Shown: positions 23,105 through 32,250 of the stretch, in pieces
How the letters are laid out: each line of letters opens with the position of its first letter
How positions within the stretch are numbered: position 1 is the stretch's first letter
Origin: Aliiglaciecola sp. LCG003
GTDB taxonomy: Bacteria > Pseudomonadota > Gammaproteobacteria > Enterobacterales > Alteromonadaceae
Assembly (NCBI RefSeq): GCF_030316135.1
Contig: NZ_CP128185.1
Span: 1,798,001 to 1,862,000 of the forward strand
Direction: 5' to 3'
Length of the DNA: 64,000 bases
Made by a program: the position numbers and the translations under genes
Notes under the pieces: generated by a model
Databases searched by the model: none
What the model saw: the letters and a program-made list of their open reading frames with translations, nothing else
What the model was told of the DNA's origin: nothing

Positions 23105-23784
23105 TGTTATCAGACGGTGATTGGATTGCATTAGGGCTAACTTTCAAATTGGCATTTGTGTCTACCGCAGTACTTATTTTATGGTGTTTACCTGTTGCAT
23201 GGTGGTTGGCTAAAACCCGATGGCGCGGCCGATTTATTCTTGAAGCCATCATAGCGATGCCATTAGTGCTGCCCCCAACTGTACTAGGGTTTTATCTACT
23301 GATTTTACTCAGTCCTGAAGGCATGATTGGCCGACTATTATCCTCGTTAGGTTTGGGTAATATGGCCTTTAGTTTCTCTGGTCTGGTGATAGGGTCGTGC
23401 ATCTATTCCTTACCTTTTGTCATGCAGCCTCTGCAAAATGCTTTTTCAAGCTTAGATCACCGCCAGCTTGAGGTAGCCGCCACCTTAGGCGCCAGCCCAT
23501 TGCAACGTCTTATTACGCTGATTCTGCCGATGATCAAACCTGGGCTGATCACTGCTGCAGTATTGGGATTTGCTCATACTTTGGGAGAATTTGGCGTGGT
23601 GCTAATGATCGGTGGCAATATACCTGGGGAAACTCAAGTGGTTTCTATCGCCATCTATGACCATGTCGAATCCTTACAATATCAGCAGGCCCATTGGTTG
23701 GCGGCTACCTTACTGCTGATTTCTTTTGTTCTCTTGTTGCTGGTCTATGCCACGAATAAACAATTTCGTTTGGGGGCAAAATGA
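23101..23784 (+). CDS. modB: Molybdate ABC transporter permease ModB
   Basis: A 227-residue inner-membrane permease with five to six hydrophobic segments. It carries the EAA loop (EVAATLGASPLQRLITLILPMIKPGL), which docks to the ATPase, and the ModB signature AMPLVLPPTVLGFYLL. It overlaps modA at its start and modC at its end (ATGA), so the three are translationally coupled. Confidence 0.95.
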   Translation: MMLSDGDWIALGLTFKLAFVSTAVLILWCLPVAWWLAKTRWRGRFILEAIIAMPLVLPPTVLGFYLLILLSPEGMIGRLLSSLGLGNMAFSFSGLVIGSCIYSLPFVMQPLQNAFSSLDHRQLEVAATLGASPLQRLITLILPMIKPGLITAAVLGFAHTLGEFGVVLMIGGNIPGETQVVSIAIYDHVESLQYQQAHWLAATLLLISFVLLLLVYATNKQFRLGAK

Positions 23785-24851
23785 GTATCGCCGTTTCTTT
23801 TACCAAGCACCTTTCCAGTCACACACTTGAGATAGATGTAAACATAACTGAGAACGGAGTGACCGCCATATTTGGTCCATCAGGTGTCGGAAAAACCACT
23901 TTGCTTAGGGTAATAGCGGGCTTAGAAGCAGTTTCAAATGGGCGAGTGCGCTTTGGTTCGCAAGTCTGGCAGCAGCAAAGCCAATTGATGCCCACTCATC
24001 TTCGCCAAGTTGCCATGGTATTTCAGCAACCTAGTTTATTTGCGCACCTGAATGTTGAAAATAACATTTTTTATGCGAAACAAATTAATCCCCAAAAATT
24101 TGCACAGCTAAACTTTAATCTACAACGGCTGATAGATATATTTCAACTGCAACCGTTACTCAAGCGCATGCCTAATAGCTTGTCTGGCGGTGAGCAGCAA
24201 AGGGTGGCGATTGTGAGGGCTTTAGCATCGCAACCTAAAGTATTGCTGATGGATGAACCTTTAGCGTCTCTTGATGATGGCTTGAAACAGCAATTTATAG
24301 GTTATTTCGAAACCTTGCTAGAGCAGATCAATATACCGGTAATTTACGTGACTCATTCCAAAGAAGAAGTAGCGCGCTTATCGACACACTTGATCATGTT
24401 AGACAAAGGTGACGTTGTGGCACAAGGCAAGACGGCTGATATCAGTACAGATTTGCTGCTACCCTTAGCCAATGCCAGTGATGCTAAATGCTGTGTTCAA
24501 GGGACTATTAGCCAACATCTTCCACAACAGCATCTTAGCCAACTGAATACCTCAATTGGCGAGCTCTATGTCGCTATGCTAGCTGCACCCTGTCACAACA
24601 AAGTCAGTGTACTAATTTTTGCTAAAGATGTGAGTATCACCCTGAGTCATCAACAGGATACCAGTATTTTAAATATTCTAGGGGCCACCATTGTTGATTT
24701 TAGCTTTACTGAGCCTGGCAAAGTCACAGTGAAATTAGCTATTCAGGGGACATATTTACTGAGTCAAATCACACGCAAATCTTTTGATGACCTTGCTCTT
24801 ACAGCAGGCATGAATGTATTCGCACAAATCAAGAGTATTGCCCTAGGTTAA
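23781..24851 (+). CDS. modC: Molybdate ABC transporter ATPase ModC
   Basis: A 356-residue ATPase with Walker A FGPSGVGKTTL, Q-loop, signature LSGGEQQRVAIVRAL and Walker B LLMDEPLASLD. A C-terminal Mop/TOBE-like domain (about 290-356) binds the oxyanion in this family. It energises molybdate import with ModAB. It ends only 8 bp from the convergent RRM gene, leaving almost no room for a separate terminator. Confidence 0.95.
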   Translation: MSIAVSFTKHLSSHTLEIDVNITENGVTAIFGPSGVGKTTLLRVIAGLEAVSNGRVRFGSQVWQQQSQLMPTHLRQVAMVFQQPSLFAHLNVENNIFYAKQINPQKFAQLNFNLQRLIDIFQLQPLLKRMPNSLSGGEQQRVAIVRALASQPKVLLMDEPLASLDDGLKQQFIGYFETLLEQINIPVIYVTHSKEEVARLSTHLIMLDKGDVVAQGKTADISTDLLLPLANASDAKCCVQGTISQHLPQQHLSQLNTSIGELYVAMLAAPCHNKVSVLIFAKDVSITLSHQQDTSILNILGATIVDFSFTEPGKVTVKLAIQGTYLLSQITRKSFDDLALTAGMNVFAQIKSIALG

Positions 24852-24859
24852 ACGCTTGC

Positions 24860-25099
24860 TTAGGCGTCTGCGAACTTCACTCTAATTTTATTGCCTGCGA
24901 TATTGTTTTGATTCAGATTCGCAATGGCGGTCGTGGCTTCTTCTTGGTTGGGCATTTCAACGAAGGCAAAACCTTTTGAACCGCCGGTGTCTTGATCAAG
25001 CACTAGGGTACATTCATCTACGCTACCAAATGCGGCAAACAAGATACGGATTTCTTTTTCAGTTGTGGTACGAGCGAGGTTGCGAATTAAAATTTTCAT
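24860..25099 (-). CDS. Single-RRM RNA-binding protein
   Basis: These 79 residues form one RNA-recognition motif: RNP2 ILIRNLA at the start, RNP1 KGFAFVEM in the middle, and the usual beta-alpha-beta spacing. Such short RRM proteins occur in cyanobacteria and marine gammaproteobacteria and resemble eukaryotic RNA-binding domains. Some are cold-induced in cyanobacteria; nothing here proves that role. It is monocistronic and convergent with modC. Confidence 0.9.
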   Translation of the reverse strand: MKILIRNLARTTTEKEIRILFAAFGSVDECTLVLDQDTGGSKGFAFVEMPNQEEATTAIANLNQNNIAGNKIRVKFADA

Positions 25100-25223
25100 T
25101 GATTACCGATTTGAGATTAACATTAGGGTGGATTGTCTCAGGTATGTAACTGTTGACCAAGTAATAATTAGGATTATTACAAATTGATGGTATCCACCGA
25201 GTAAACGCCAGATACCATCATTG

Positions 25224-26453
25224 CTAAACCGTTCTTGTGGCCATGGCTGGCGGTATATTGGCTGCTTTTTTGGCTGGGCCGTATACGGCTACTTGGCCGA
25301 CAATCCACAGTACCACCATCCCTGCAGGTATAAAGTACCAATCTAATGCTAGCATGCTAAAGCGTTCCACCAATAACATATTAAGACCTATGGTCATTAT
25401 AGCCCCCAGCATTACGCCAACTGTACTGATCAAGAGATTTTCTAACATGAAATATCGTACGATCGCTGCCTGACTCGCGCCTAGTGCACGGCGAGTGCCA
25501 ATTTGCTTACGTCTGCGATTTACACTAAAGCTTGCCAGCCCGATGATCCCCAAGGCGGTGACTATGGTTAAGATCACCATCACGGTGGAGAGGATCTTAA
25601 TCATCGCGGTATCACTACGATAGCTGCGCTCACGAGTTTCTTCGATACTACGCATATTGCGAATGATCCGCTGTTTATTCGAAGAGGCCAATGCCTCTTC
25701 AATTAATGGCATTAATCGATCTCTTTGGCCTGCTTCGGTGCGAATAAAATATCGGGTAGAGGAAAAATCGGTGATTTCAGGGGATAAAACGACATGTTCT
25801 AAATCATCCCAACCAACCCAAGGAGCTTGTATTTTATCGACAATTCCTTTGATTATCATCGGCTCATTTTGGTTAATATAGATGGTCTTCCCGACCGTTT
25901 TGGCCCAGTCTGTATCGGGAAAAAGGGATTCGGCGAGAGCTTTGGTGACAAGCACGTTATCCGGCCAATCTCGAGCCGAGTCTGGTCGCCAACGCACATC
26001 ATTTTGTACAAAGTTTTGCCCAGCAATAATATCCAAATCAAGGGCAGAGGTAGCGTGTTGATCTACCATGTATATGGCGGCGCCTTCATCTTCCATACCT
26101 TCGCCAGCTTGCGTTTGAAAGCTCATTGACCAGCCACTTCCGCTGGTTGGTATTGCATTGATTTGCAGTGCGTCAATAACACCTGGGGTATTACGGATCA
26201 AGTCAAGATCTGCGATTGTGGTAGATTTACCGGCATAATTCTCAGCGAACCCCGTGCTGGTCAGATAAAAACTATTGGCTTCATCAATGCCACTGTCCCG
26301 CTCAATCAAAGCGGATCGTTGTAGAATAATAAAGATCGAATTGACCACTATGGTCATAGTCACAGCGATTTGAATGGCTATCAAAACTGCGCCAACTTTG
26401 TTGCGCATCAAGGCGCGGAATATAGGTCCTATTTCCCAATTACTAAATTTCAT
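25224..26453 (-). CDS. MacB/FtsX-type ABC transporter permease (second permease of the pair)
   Basis: A 409-residue permease with an N-terminal membrane segment, a periplasmic MacB-like core domain (about 50-270) and three C-terminal membrane segments typical of the FtsX domain (LGIIGLASFSVNRRRKQIGTRRALGAS). FtsX-type mechanotransmission permeases move substrates from the periplasmic side rather than through a channel. It is the last gene of a four-gene minus-strand unit: adaptor, ATPase, permease, permease. A heterodimeric pair of permeases is implied. Confidence 0.88.
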   Translation of the reverse strand: MKFSNWEIGPIFRALMRNKVGAVLIAIQIAVTMTIVVNSIFIILQRSALIERDSGIDEANSFYLTSTGFAENYAGKSTTIADLDLIRNTPGVIDALQINAIPTSGSGWSMSFQTQAGEGMEDEGAAIYMVDQHATSALDLDIIAGQNFVQNDVRWRPDSARDWPDNVLVTKALAESLFPDTDWAKTVGKTIYINQNEPMIIKGIVDKIQAPWVGWDDLEHVVLSPEITDFSSTRYFIRTEAGQRDRLMPLIEEALASSNKQRIIRNMRSIEETRERSYRSDTAMIKILSTVMVILTIVTALGIIGLASFSVNRRRKQIGTRRALGASQAAIVRYFMLENLLISTVGVMLGAIMTIGLNMLLVERFSMLALDWYFIPAGMVVLWIVGQVAVYGPAKKAANIPPAMATRTV

Positions 26454-26465
26454 CTTCTGAGTCCT

Positions 26466-27779
26466 TTATTGACTTTTCAGTTGGCTGGCAGGAGCAATAT
26501 TGCAGGCACGCCAGGTAGGATACATACCGGCTAGGATGCTAGACACTATTGCCAGCGCTATCGCCATTAACATCATAGTGATGTCCAATCCAACTAGATT
26601 TTGAATGAATTCGCCATATAAGCTTTTGATCCCCTGTAAGCCCACACAGGCCAAGATTAAGCCCAGTAATCCACCGGCTAGGCCAATACATGCTGTTTCC
26701 ACCAAATGTTGCAGAAACAGGTCTGTCTTAGAGGCACCTACCGCACGACGTAATCCAATCTCGGCTGCCTTGCCGCTAAATTTAGCCAGCAATAACCCTA
26801 TGGTATTAAGCAAACACACCAATAAAAACATGAATGACACCCACATCATTATCTGCGCATCATCTGCTACCACTTGACGATTCTCCATCCATTGCATTAC
26901 ATCTGATAACCGGTTATTGAGGGGGCGAGGGAAGCGGCCCAGTTCCTTTTGTTGGGTGACATAGTTGTTAAGAAAATCCGTATACTGCTGCTTTTCATCG
27001 TTATTGCGCAGCTCCACCCACATTTGATAATTGACACATTCAGATTGTAAAAATGCAATAAACCCTTCCCCTTCTGGTGACTTCCAACAATTAGTGTTAC
27101 CACCGTTGTTCAGTTCCAACTCTTGTTTCATATAAAACGGCATAAATACTTCTTCCGTTTCATTGAACGCCCCCGTTGTAACATCATAAAAGCGAGGCAC
27201 CAGTAACCAATCGTCAAGTACGCCTACCACTGTAAATCTCTTACCCACAACCTGTAAGGATTTACCTACGGAGTTCTCACCACCAAATACTCTGTCATTG
27301 GTGGACTTGCTAATCACTATCACATAGTCACGGTTCTCATCAGCACCTTGATTCCAACTGCTGCCAAACAGAAAGGGGGCATCAAACATTGGAAAAAAAT
27401 CGCTAAAGGCTAGTCTGATGCTGGCCATATAAGGTTTATCATCTTGTCCGCTGGGTTCAATAACGCCGCCCGTGGTCGCCATAGCAGATTGACGAAAAGC
27501 TTTATTGGCTTTCATCAAATTGGTTGCATCTATCCAAGTCAATTGGTCCGGCGGTTCATTGGGCTCTTCAGCGGGTTCGAAGGGGCTCCAATTATCCAGT
27601 TGAACATAGAACAGTTGCTCACTTTTATGTGGGATAGGATTGGCGGACATTAAATAGTTGACGGTAATAGTGGTCATGCTCGCACCTATACCTAAACCAA
27701 TAGCAGCTATCATTAGGCTGCTTAAAATAATATTACGTCGGATGCTCTTAAACGCGAGGCGCAAATAATAGCTGAACAT
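26466..27779 (-). CDS. MacB/FtsX-type ABC transporter permease (first permease of the pair)
   Basis: A 437-residue permease with the same plan as its downstream neighbour: N-terminal membrane segment, periplasmic MacB-PCD-like domain, and a C-terminal FtsX domain containing AEIGLRRAVGASKTDLF. The two permeases share architecture but are clearly diverged, so they likely form a heterodimer with one ATPase dimer. It is separated by 12 bp from each neighbour in the unit. The substrate (lipid, peptide or drug) cannot be told. Confidence 0.88.
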   Translation of the reverse strand: MFSYYLRLAFKSIRRNIILSSLMIAAIGLGIGASMTTITVNYLMSANPIPHKSEQLFYVQLDNWSPFEPAEEPNEPPDQLTWIDATNLMKANKAFRQSAMATTGGVIEPSGQDDKPYMASIRLAFSDFFPMFDAPFLFGSSWNQGADENRDYVIVISKSTNDRVFGGENSVGKSLQVVGKRFTVVGVLDDWLLVPRFYDVTTGAFNETEEVFMPFYMKQELELNNGGNTNCWKSPEGEGFIAFLQSECVNYQMWVELRNNDEKQQYTDFLNNYVTQQKELGRFPRPLNNRLSDVMQWMENRQVVADDAQIMMWVSFMFLLVCLLNTIGLLLAKFSGKAAEIGLRRAVGASKTDLFLQHLVETACIGLAGGLLGLILACVGLQGIKSLYGEFIQNLVGLDITMMLMAIALAIVSSILAGMYPTWRACNIAPASQLKSQ

Positions 27780-27791
27780 GACTTGCTCCTG

Positions 27792-28502
27792 TTAGGCGTT
27801 AGCCGCTTGGCTTAAGGAATGGATCTCTGTAGGGCTAGTTATTTCACTAACCTGGCCATCACGTACATAAATATTGCGCTTCGCTTGTTGCGCCAGACTG
27901 GCATCATGAGTGACCATTACGATAGTCGTGCCTTGTGTATTGATCTGTTTGAGCAGCTCCAACACACTGGATGCCATCTGGGTGTCTAAATTACCCGTTG
28001 GTTCATCGGCCAATAAGAAGCGCGGCTCGCCTGCTAGCGCTCTGGCAATAGCGACCCGTTGTTGTTGTCCACCAGACAATTGTGAGGGTAGGTGTTTCAT
28101 GCGATTGGCTAAGCCAACCAACTCTAAACTCTGCTCAATGCGCTTCTTGCGCTCGCTGCTATTAAAACCGCGATAGCGCAACGGCACATCCACGTTGTCA
28201 AAAAGATTAAGGTCCGGAATTAAATTGAAACTTTGGAAGATAAAGCCAATTTTCTGGTTACGAAGTTGACTGCGCTTTTTGTCGTTCAAATGACTGACAT
28301 TTTGTCCGTCCAATTCATAGCGCCCACCGTCAAAAGTTTCGAGTAAACCAGCTATATTGAGGAAGGTCGTTTTACCAGAGCCAGAAGGTCCGGTTACCGC
28401 AACAAAGTCTCCTTCTTCTACATTCAGATTAAAATCACGTAATGCATGAGTTTCTACCATGTCGGTTCGAAAAATCTTTTTGACATCAATCATTTTTAAC
28501 AT
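27792..28502 (-). CDS. ABC transporter ATPase, MacB/LolD type
   Basis: A 236-residue ATPase with Walker A GPSGSGKTTFLN, a Q-loop (FIFQSFNLIPDL), signature LSGGQQQRVAIARAL and Walker B LLADEPTGNLD. These are typical of the LolD/MacB/FtsE group that partners with FtsX-type permeases. It lies between the adaptor gene and the two permease genes on the minus strand. Confidence 0.93.
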   Translation of the reverse strand: MLKMIDVKKIFRTDMVETHALRDFNLNVEEGDFVAVTGPSGSGKTTFLNIAGLLETFDGGRYELDGQNVSHLNDKKRSQLRNQKIGFIFQSFNLIPDLNLFDNVDVPLRYRGFNSSERKKRIEQSLELVGLANRMKHLPSQLSGGQQQRVAIARALAGEPRFLLADEPTGNLDTQMASSVLELLKQINTQGTTIVMVTHDASLAQQAKRNIYVRDGQVSEITSPTEIHSLSQAANA

Positions 28503-28544
28503 GTGTTTTTCCTTTTTAGCCCTGTTAGCGGGTGAACAATAAAT

Positions 28545-29843
28545 TTAATCGGTAATGAGAATGCGTTCAGCACCATTGAACTGCTCGGTACTTGATATGA
28601 CGATAGTGTCTCCGGCGTTGAGTCCTTCTACTATCTCGACACTGGAGAGGCTTCTGGCGCCGCTGGAGATATTGGTCTTGTGCGCTATCCCATCACGCAC
28701 AAGATAGGCAATTCTGCCGCTACCACTGTCTAAGAACTGGCCCCGTTGTACGGTTAATACATTGGATTTTTTCTCCATCATGATGCGGGTAGTTAATCGT
28801 TGGTTTTGGCGTAATCCCGAAGGCTGTTGAAGGGCAGCGCCCTCATTGGAATGGGTGGCAAAACGCACTCTCCCGTTAACTTGATTGTCCTCAATTTCAG
28901 GTGAGATAGTTACCAGGGTGGCTAAGTGCGTTTCGCCATTGAGAAAGACTTCTGCTTGCATACCAATAGCTAAGTCATCGGCGTAGCTTTCAGGAATGTC
29001 GACTTCTAATTCAAATTCAGACAAGTCAACCACACTTAATATGGGTTGATTTTGAGTGACCTGATTTTTTTGTTGTACCGCTAAGTTACCTACAATGCCG
29101 TTGACGGGAGAGCGCAAGGTTAACTCATCTACTTGACGCGATAATTCATCAACCAATAGTGCTTGGCGGTCAAGTTGAAGCTGCTTGGTTTGGATCTCAA
29201 AAGCTAAACTTTCCAGATTTAATTCAGCATCTTTGACTGCGTGATTGTGCACCAGTTTGGCGTTCTCAAGCTCGTCTTGGGCTTTTTCAAAATCAATTTG
29301 ACTGATGGAGTGACTTTTATAGGCTTTATCTGAGCGTCGCTTTTCACGATCCGCCGCCGTCAAGGCAACCAGCGCAAGATCAACCGCTTTTTGATTGTCC
29401 AAGGCTTGTTTTTTGGCTTGTATGCGCTCGCGATCAAGCTCCATCCTAGCGCGTTGTAAACTTGATTCTTCCTGTTTTAAGGTATTGGTTAATTCTGGAC
29501 TGTCTATTAGGGCCAACTCTTGATTGATGGCCACTGAATCGCCCGCGTCAACTAAGAAGGTGATAGTACCTTGGGCGGGGCTATACAAACGCGGGCTAAC
29601 AGATGCGACCACTCGACCTTGTACGGATAAGTCACGAACCAGATCCCCACGATCTACCGTCGCCAGACGTAAACGTTGAGATGAAATTGATTGGTATGAG
29701 CTTGACCAGTTATTCAATGCAGGGGCTAAGGTGAAATAAGCAAGGACGAAGACTATGGATATGATGACCAAGCTAATGATAGGTTTATTATTTTTTTTAG
29801 TTTTTAGTGCCACGTCCTGCCCACTAGTATCTTCGATTCTCAT
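28545..29843 (-). CDS. HlyD/MacA-type periplasmic adaptor
   Basis: The ATG at 29843 (MRIEDTSGQ) is preceded by AGGGAAAC at good spacing and is preferred over a TTG nine codons upstream. It gives 432 residues: one N-terminal membrane anchor (IISLVIISIVFVLAYFTLAPAL), a lipoyl/barrel-sandwich half, a long alpha-helical coiled coil (about 105-225), and the returning beta-barrel (VNGIVGNLAVQQKNQVT, MQAEVFLNGE). MacA-like adaptors link inner-membrane ABC pumps to an outer-membrane channel. No TolC-like gene is adjacent. This is the first gene of the efflux unit. Confidence 0.88.
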   Translation of the reverse strand: MRIEDTSGQDVALKTKKNNKPIISLVIISIVFVLAYFTLAPALNNWSSSYQSISSQRLRLATVDRGDLVRDLSVQGRVVASVSPRLYSPAQGTITFLVDAGDSVAINQELALIDSPELTNTLKQEESSLQRARMELDRERIQAKKQALDNQKAVDLALVALTAADREKRRSDKAYKSHSISQIDFEKAQDELENAKLVHNHAVKDAELNLESLAFEIQTKQLQLDRQALLVDELSRQVDELTLRSPVNGIVGNLAVQQKNQVTQNQPILSVVDLSEFELEVDIPESYADDLAIGMQAEVFLNGETHLATLVTISPEIEDNQVNGRVRFATHSNEGAALQQPSGLRQNQRLTTRIMMEKKSNVLTVQRGQFLDSGSGRIAYLVRDGIAHKTNISSGARSLSSVEIVEGLNAGDTIVISSTEQFNGAERILITD

Positions 29844-30063
29844 GCTGTTTCCCTGAAATAATTTGAACAATCACAAGGTAAGTCGAAGCAATTTGCTAAA
29901 AGGTTTAAATATTATTTGAAAAGAAAATGTAGATGCAGGGAAGAACAGTCTTTATAAAGCCGCGGCGAATGGACTGAAATTGCATAAAAATCGATGATAC
30001 TTGTGTATAAGCGCCTTGTTGGCTAACGTGGTAGATGTATTATTCATAACAAAATTAACTAAT

Positions 30064-32175
30064 ATGAAAAAACATTTTTCGACTTGTACATTATGCGAAG
30101 CAATGTGTGGTATTGAGGTCACTACCGAAGATGAGAAAATTTTGTCTATTGTAGGTGATAAACACAATCCCTTTAGCCAAGGCCATGTGTGTCCTAAAGC
30201 TGTAGCTCTGAAAGAGCTATATGAGGATACCGATCGAATTCGTCAACCCCTTAAAAAAGTGGAAGGTAAATGGCAGGTTATTTCGTGGGATGAGGCCATT
30301 GATTTTACTATCGAAAAGCTACACGGATTACAACAGCAATATGGGAATGACTCGGTTGGCATTTATTTGGGTAATCCCAATGCCCATAATTTTGGTGCGA
30401 TCTTGTTCGGTCCTTATTTTTACAAGGCGTTAAAGTCACACAATCGCTTCTCGGCCACGTCGGTGGATCAGTTGCCCCATCATATTGTGAGTCGAAAATT
30501 GTTTGGTCACCAAAACCAGATCCCAATCCCAGATATTGATAACACCGATTATTTCATGATTATCGGGGGCAACCCCTTGGCCTCTAATGGCAGCATCATG
30601 ACCGTTCCTTTTGTTAAAAAACGCCTGAAAGCGATTCAGCAAAAAGGTGGTAAAGTAGTAGTGATCGATCCTAAAAAATCGGAAACGGCGCAAATTAGCA
30701 GTGAACATCATTTTATTCAGCCCGGCACCGATGCCTTGTTAATGCTCGCGATGATTAATACCTTGTTTACCCGTAAGTTAACTAAAACCGCTGATTTACT
30801 AGCCTATGCCCCCCATTTACATGATGTGGAACAGTATGTACGGCCTTACTCGGCAGAACGGGTTGCTGATATAACTGGTATTCGTTCAGATGATATTTAC
30901 ATTATGGTCGAAGAATTTGCACAAGCCGAGTCGGCAGTGTGTTACGGCCGCATGGGTGCAAGTGTGCAGCATTTTGGCACCTTAACTCAGTACCTTATCA
31001 TGCTTTTCAATATGCTGACCGGTAACCTAGATAAGCCCGGAGGCATGATGTTTACCCAGCCTGCGGCAGATTATTTACCCCATTCAGGTCGCGGAAGCAT
31101 CGGCAGAAATCATTCAAGGGTACGCAAACTCCCTGCATTTGCCGGTGAGTTTCCGGTATCGGCATTAGCGGAAGAGATTTTAACCCCAGGAAACGGGCAA
31201 ATAAAAGCCATGGTGCTCGGTGCTGGCAATCCCATACTGACCACACCCAATGGTCAGCAGCTTGATCGTGCCTTTGCACAACTGAAATTTATGGTTGCAG
31301 TGGATTTCTATATTACTGAGAGCAGCCGTCATGCAGATATCATTTTACCGCCGGTGACTGCTCTAGAGCGGGATCATTACGACATTGTGTTTCATAAATT
31401 TGCGGTTAGAAATTCAGCAAAATATTCGCCAGCAATATTTCCACTTAGTGATGATAAACGCACAGATTGGCAAATATATTTAGATATGGCCGAACGGTTA
31501 GAAGCCAAACGCGGGAAAAGTAGCGGTATGTATCAGGTCTTAAGGGACAAAACCCCCACTGGCGTGGTGGATGACTTGCTTAAATCTGGTCGATATGGAA
31601 AAGGGCAGCATCAACTTGATATCCAGCAATTGTTGGACAAACCCCACGGAATTGACCTTGGCCCTTTGCAAGCAGAACTGCCGGATGCGTTGTTTCATGA
31701 AGAGAAGTTGATCGATTTGAGTTTTGATTTCTTTATGCCAGATTTGGCCCGTTTAGAGCAGCATTTTTTCAGTCCAAAATCTGCAGCAAGGTCGTTATTA
31801 TTGATTGGTAGACGGCATTTAAAATCAAACAATTCTTGGCTACACAATAGTCGTAAACTAGTTAAGGATACGCGACGGTGCACGGCTCAACTGCATCCTG
31901 ATGATGCTCGCTCGCACAATGTTGAACATGGTCAAACGGTGACAATTTCATCAAGGGTTGGCACTATTCAGATTGAGGTGGAAGTGACTGACACTATTAT
32001 GCCAGGGGTGATTTCTGTGCCCCATGGTTGGGGTCACGACAAAGATGGCATTCAATGGCAACATGCGCAGCAAAACGCTGGAGTCAGTGCCAATGACCTA
32101 ACCGATGAAATGGTGTTAGATGAACTATCAGGTAATGCGGTACTTAATGGTGTGCCTGTCACCCTGCATGCATAG
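30064..32175 (+). CDS. Molybdopterin oxidoreductase family protein (4Fe-4S, bis-MGD type)
   Basis: ATG 30064 (MKKHFSTCTLCEAMCG) gives 703 residues; the open frame upstream lacks family character. The N-terminal cluster motif CTLCEAMC ending in GHVCPKA (CxxCxxxC...C) binds a 4Fe-4S cluster. Then come the molybdopterin domain (WDEAIDFTIEKL, YFMIIGGNPLASNGS, VVIDPKKSETA) and a C-terminal dinucleotide-binding domain (LHPDDARSHNVEHGQTV, VPHGWGH). It belongs to the formate dehydrogenase/nitrate reductase superfamily. No Cys or selenocysteine is evident at the usual metal-ligand position (around ATSVDQLPHH), so the substrate is uncertain. No Tat signal is seen, suggesting a cytoplasmic enzyme. A terminator follows. 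Confidence 0.9.
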   Translation: MKKHFSTCTLCEAMCGIEVTTEDEKILSIVGDKHNPFSQGHVCPKAVALKELYEDTDRIRQPLKKVEGKWQVISWDEAIDFTIEKLHGLQQQYGNDSVGIYLGNPNAHNFGAILFGPYFYKALKSHNRFSATSVDQLPHHIVSRKLFGHQNQIPIPDIDNTDYFMIIGGNPLASNGSIMTVPFVKKRLKAIQQKGGKVVVIDPKKSETAQISSEHHFIQPGTDALLMLAMINTLFTRKLTKTADLLAYAPHLHDVEQYVRPYSAERVADITGIRSDDIYIMVEEFAQAESAVCYGRMGASVQHFGTLTQYLIMLFNMLTGNLDKPGGMMFTQPAADYLPHSGRGSIGRNHSRVRKLPAFAGEFPVSALAEEILTPGNGQIKAMVLGAGNPILTTPNGQQLDRAFAQLKFMVAVDFYITESSRHADIILPPVTALERDHYDIVFHKFAVRNSAKYSPAIFPLSDDKRTDWQIYLDMAERLEAKRGKSSGMYQVLRDKTPTGVVDDLLKSGRYGKGQHQLDIQQLLDKPHGIDLGPLQAELPDALFHEEKLIDLSFDFFMPDLARLEQHFFSPKSAARSLLLIGRRHLKSNNSWLHNSRKLVKDTRRCTAQLHPDDARSHNVEHGQTVTISSRVGTIQIEVEVTDTIMPGVISVPHGWGHDKDGIQWQHAQQNAGVSANDLTDEMVLDELSGNAVLNGVPVTLHA

Positions 32176-32190
32176 TGTGAGTATGATACG

Positions 32191-32219
32191 AAAAGCCCGC
32201 TAAATTTAGCGGGCTTTTT
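32191..32219. terminator. Bidirectional rho-independent terminator
   Basis: A perfect palindrome (AAAAGCCCGCTAAA / TTTAGCGGGCTTTTT) flanked by A-run and T-run lies between the convergent oxidoreductase and HMG-CoA reductase genes. It should terminate both. Confidence 0.93.
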
Positions 32220-32250
32220 GATTTGCGTGATAGAACTAAGGTAACCCTTG

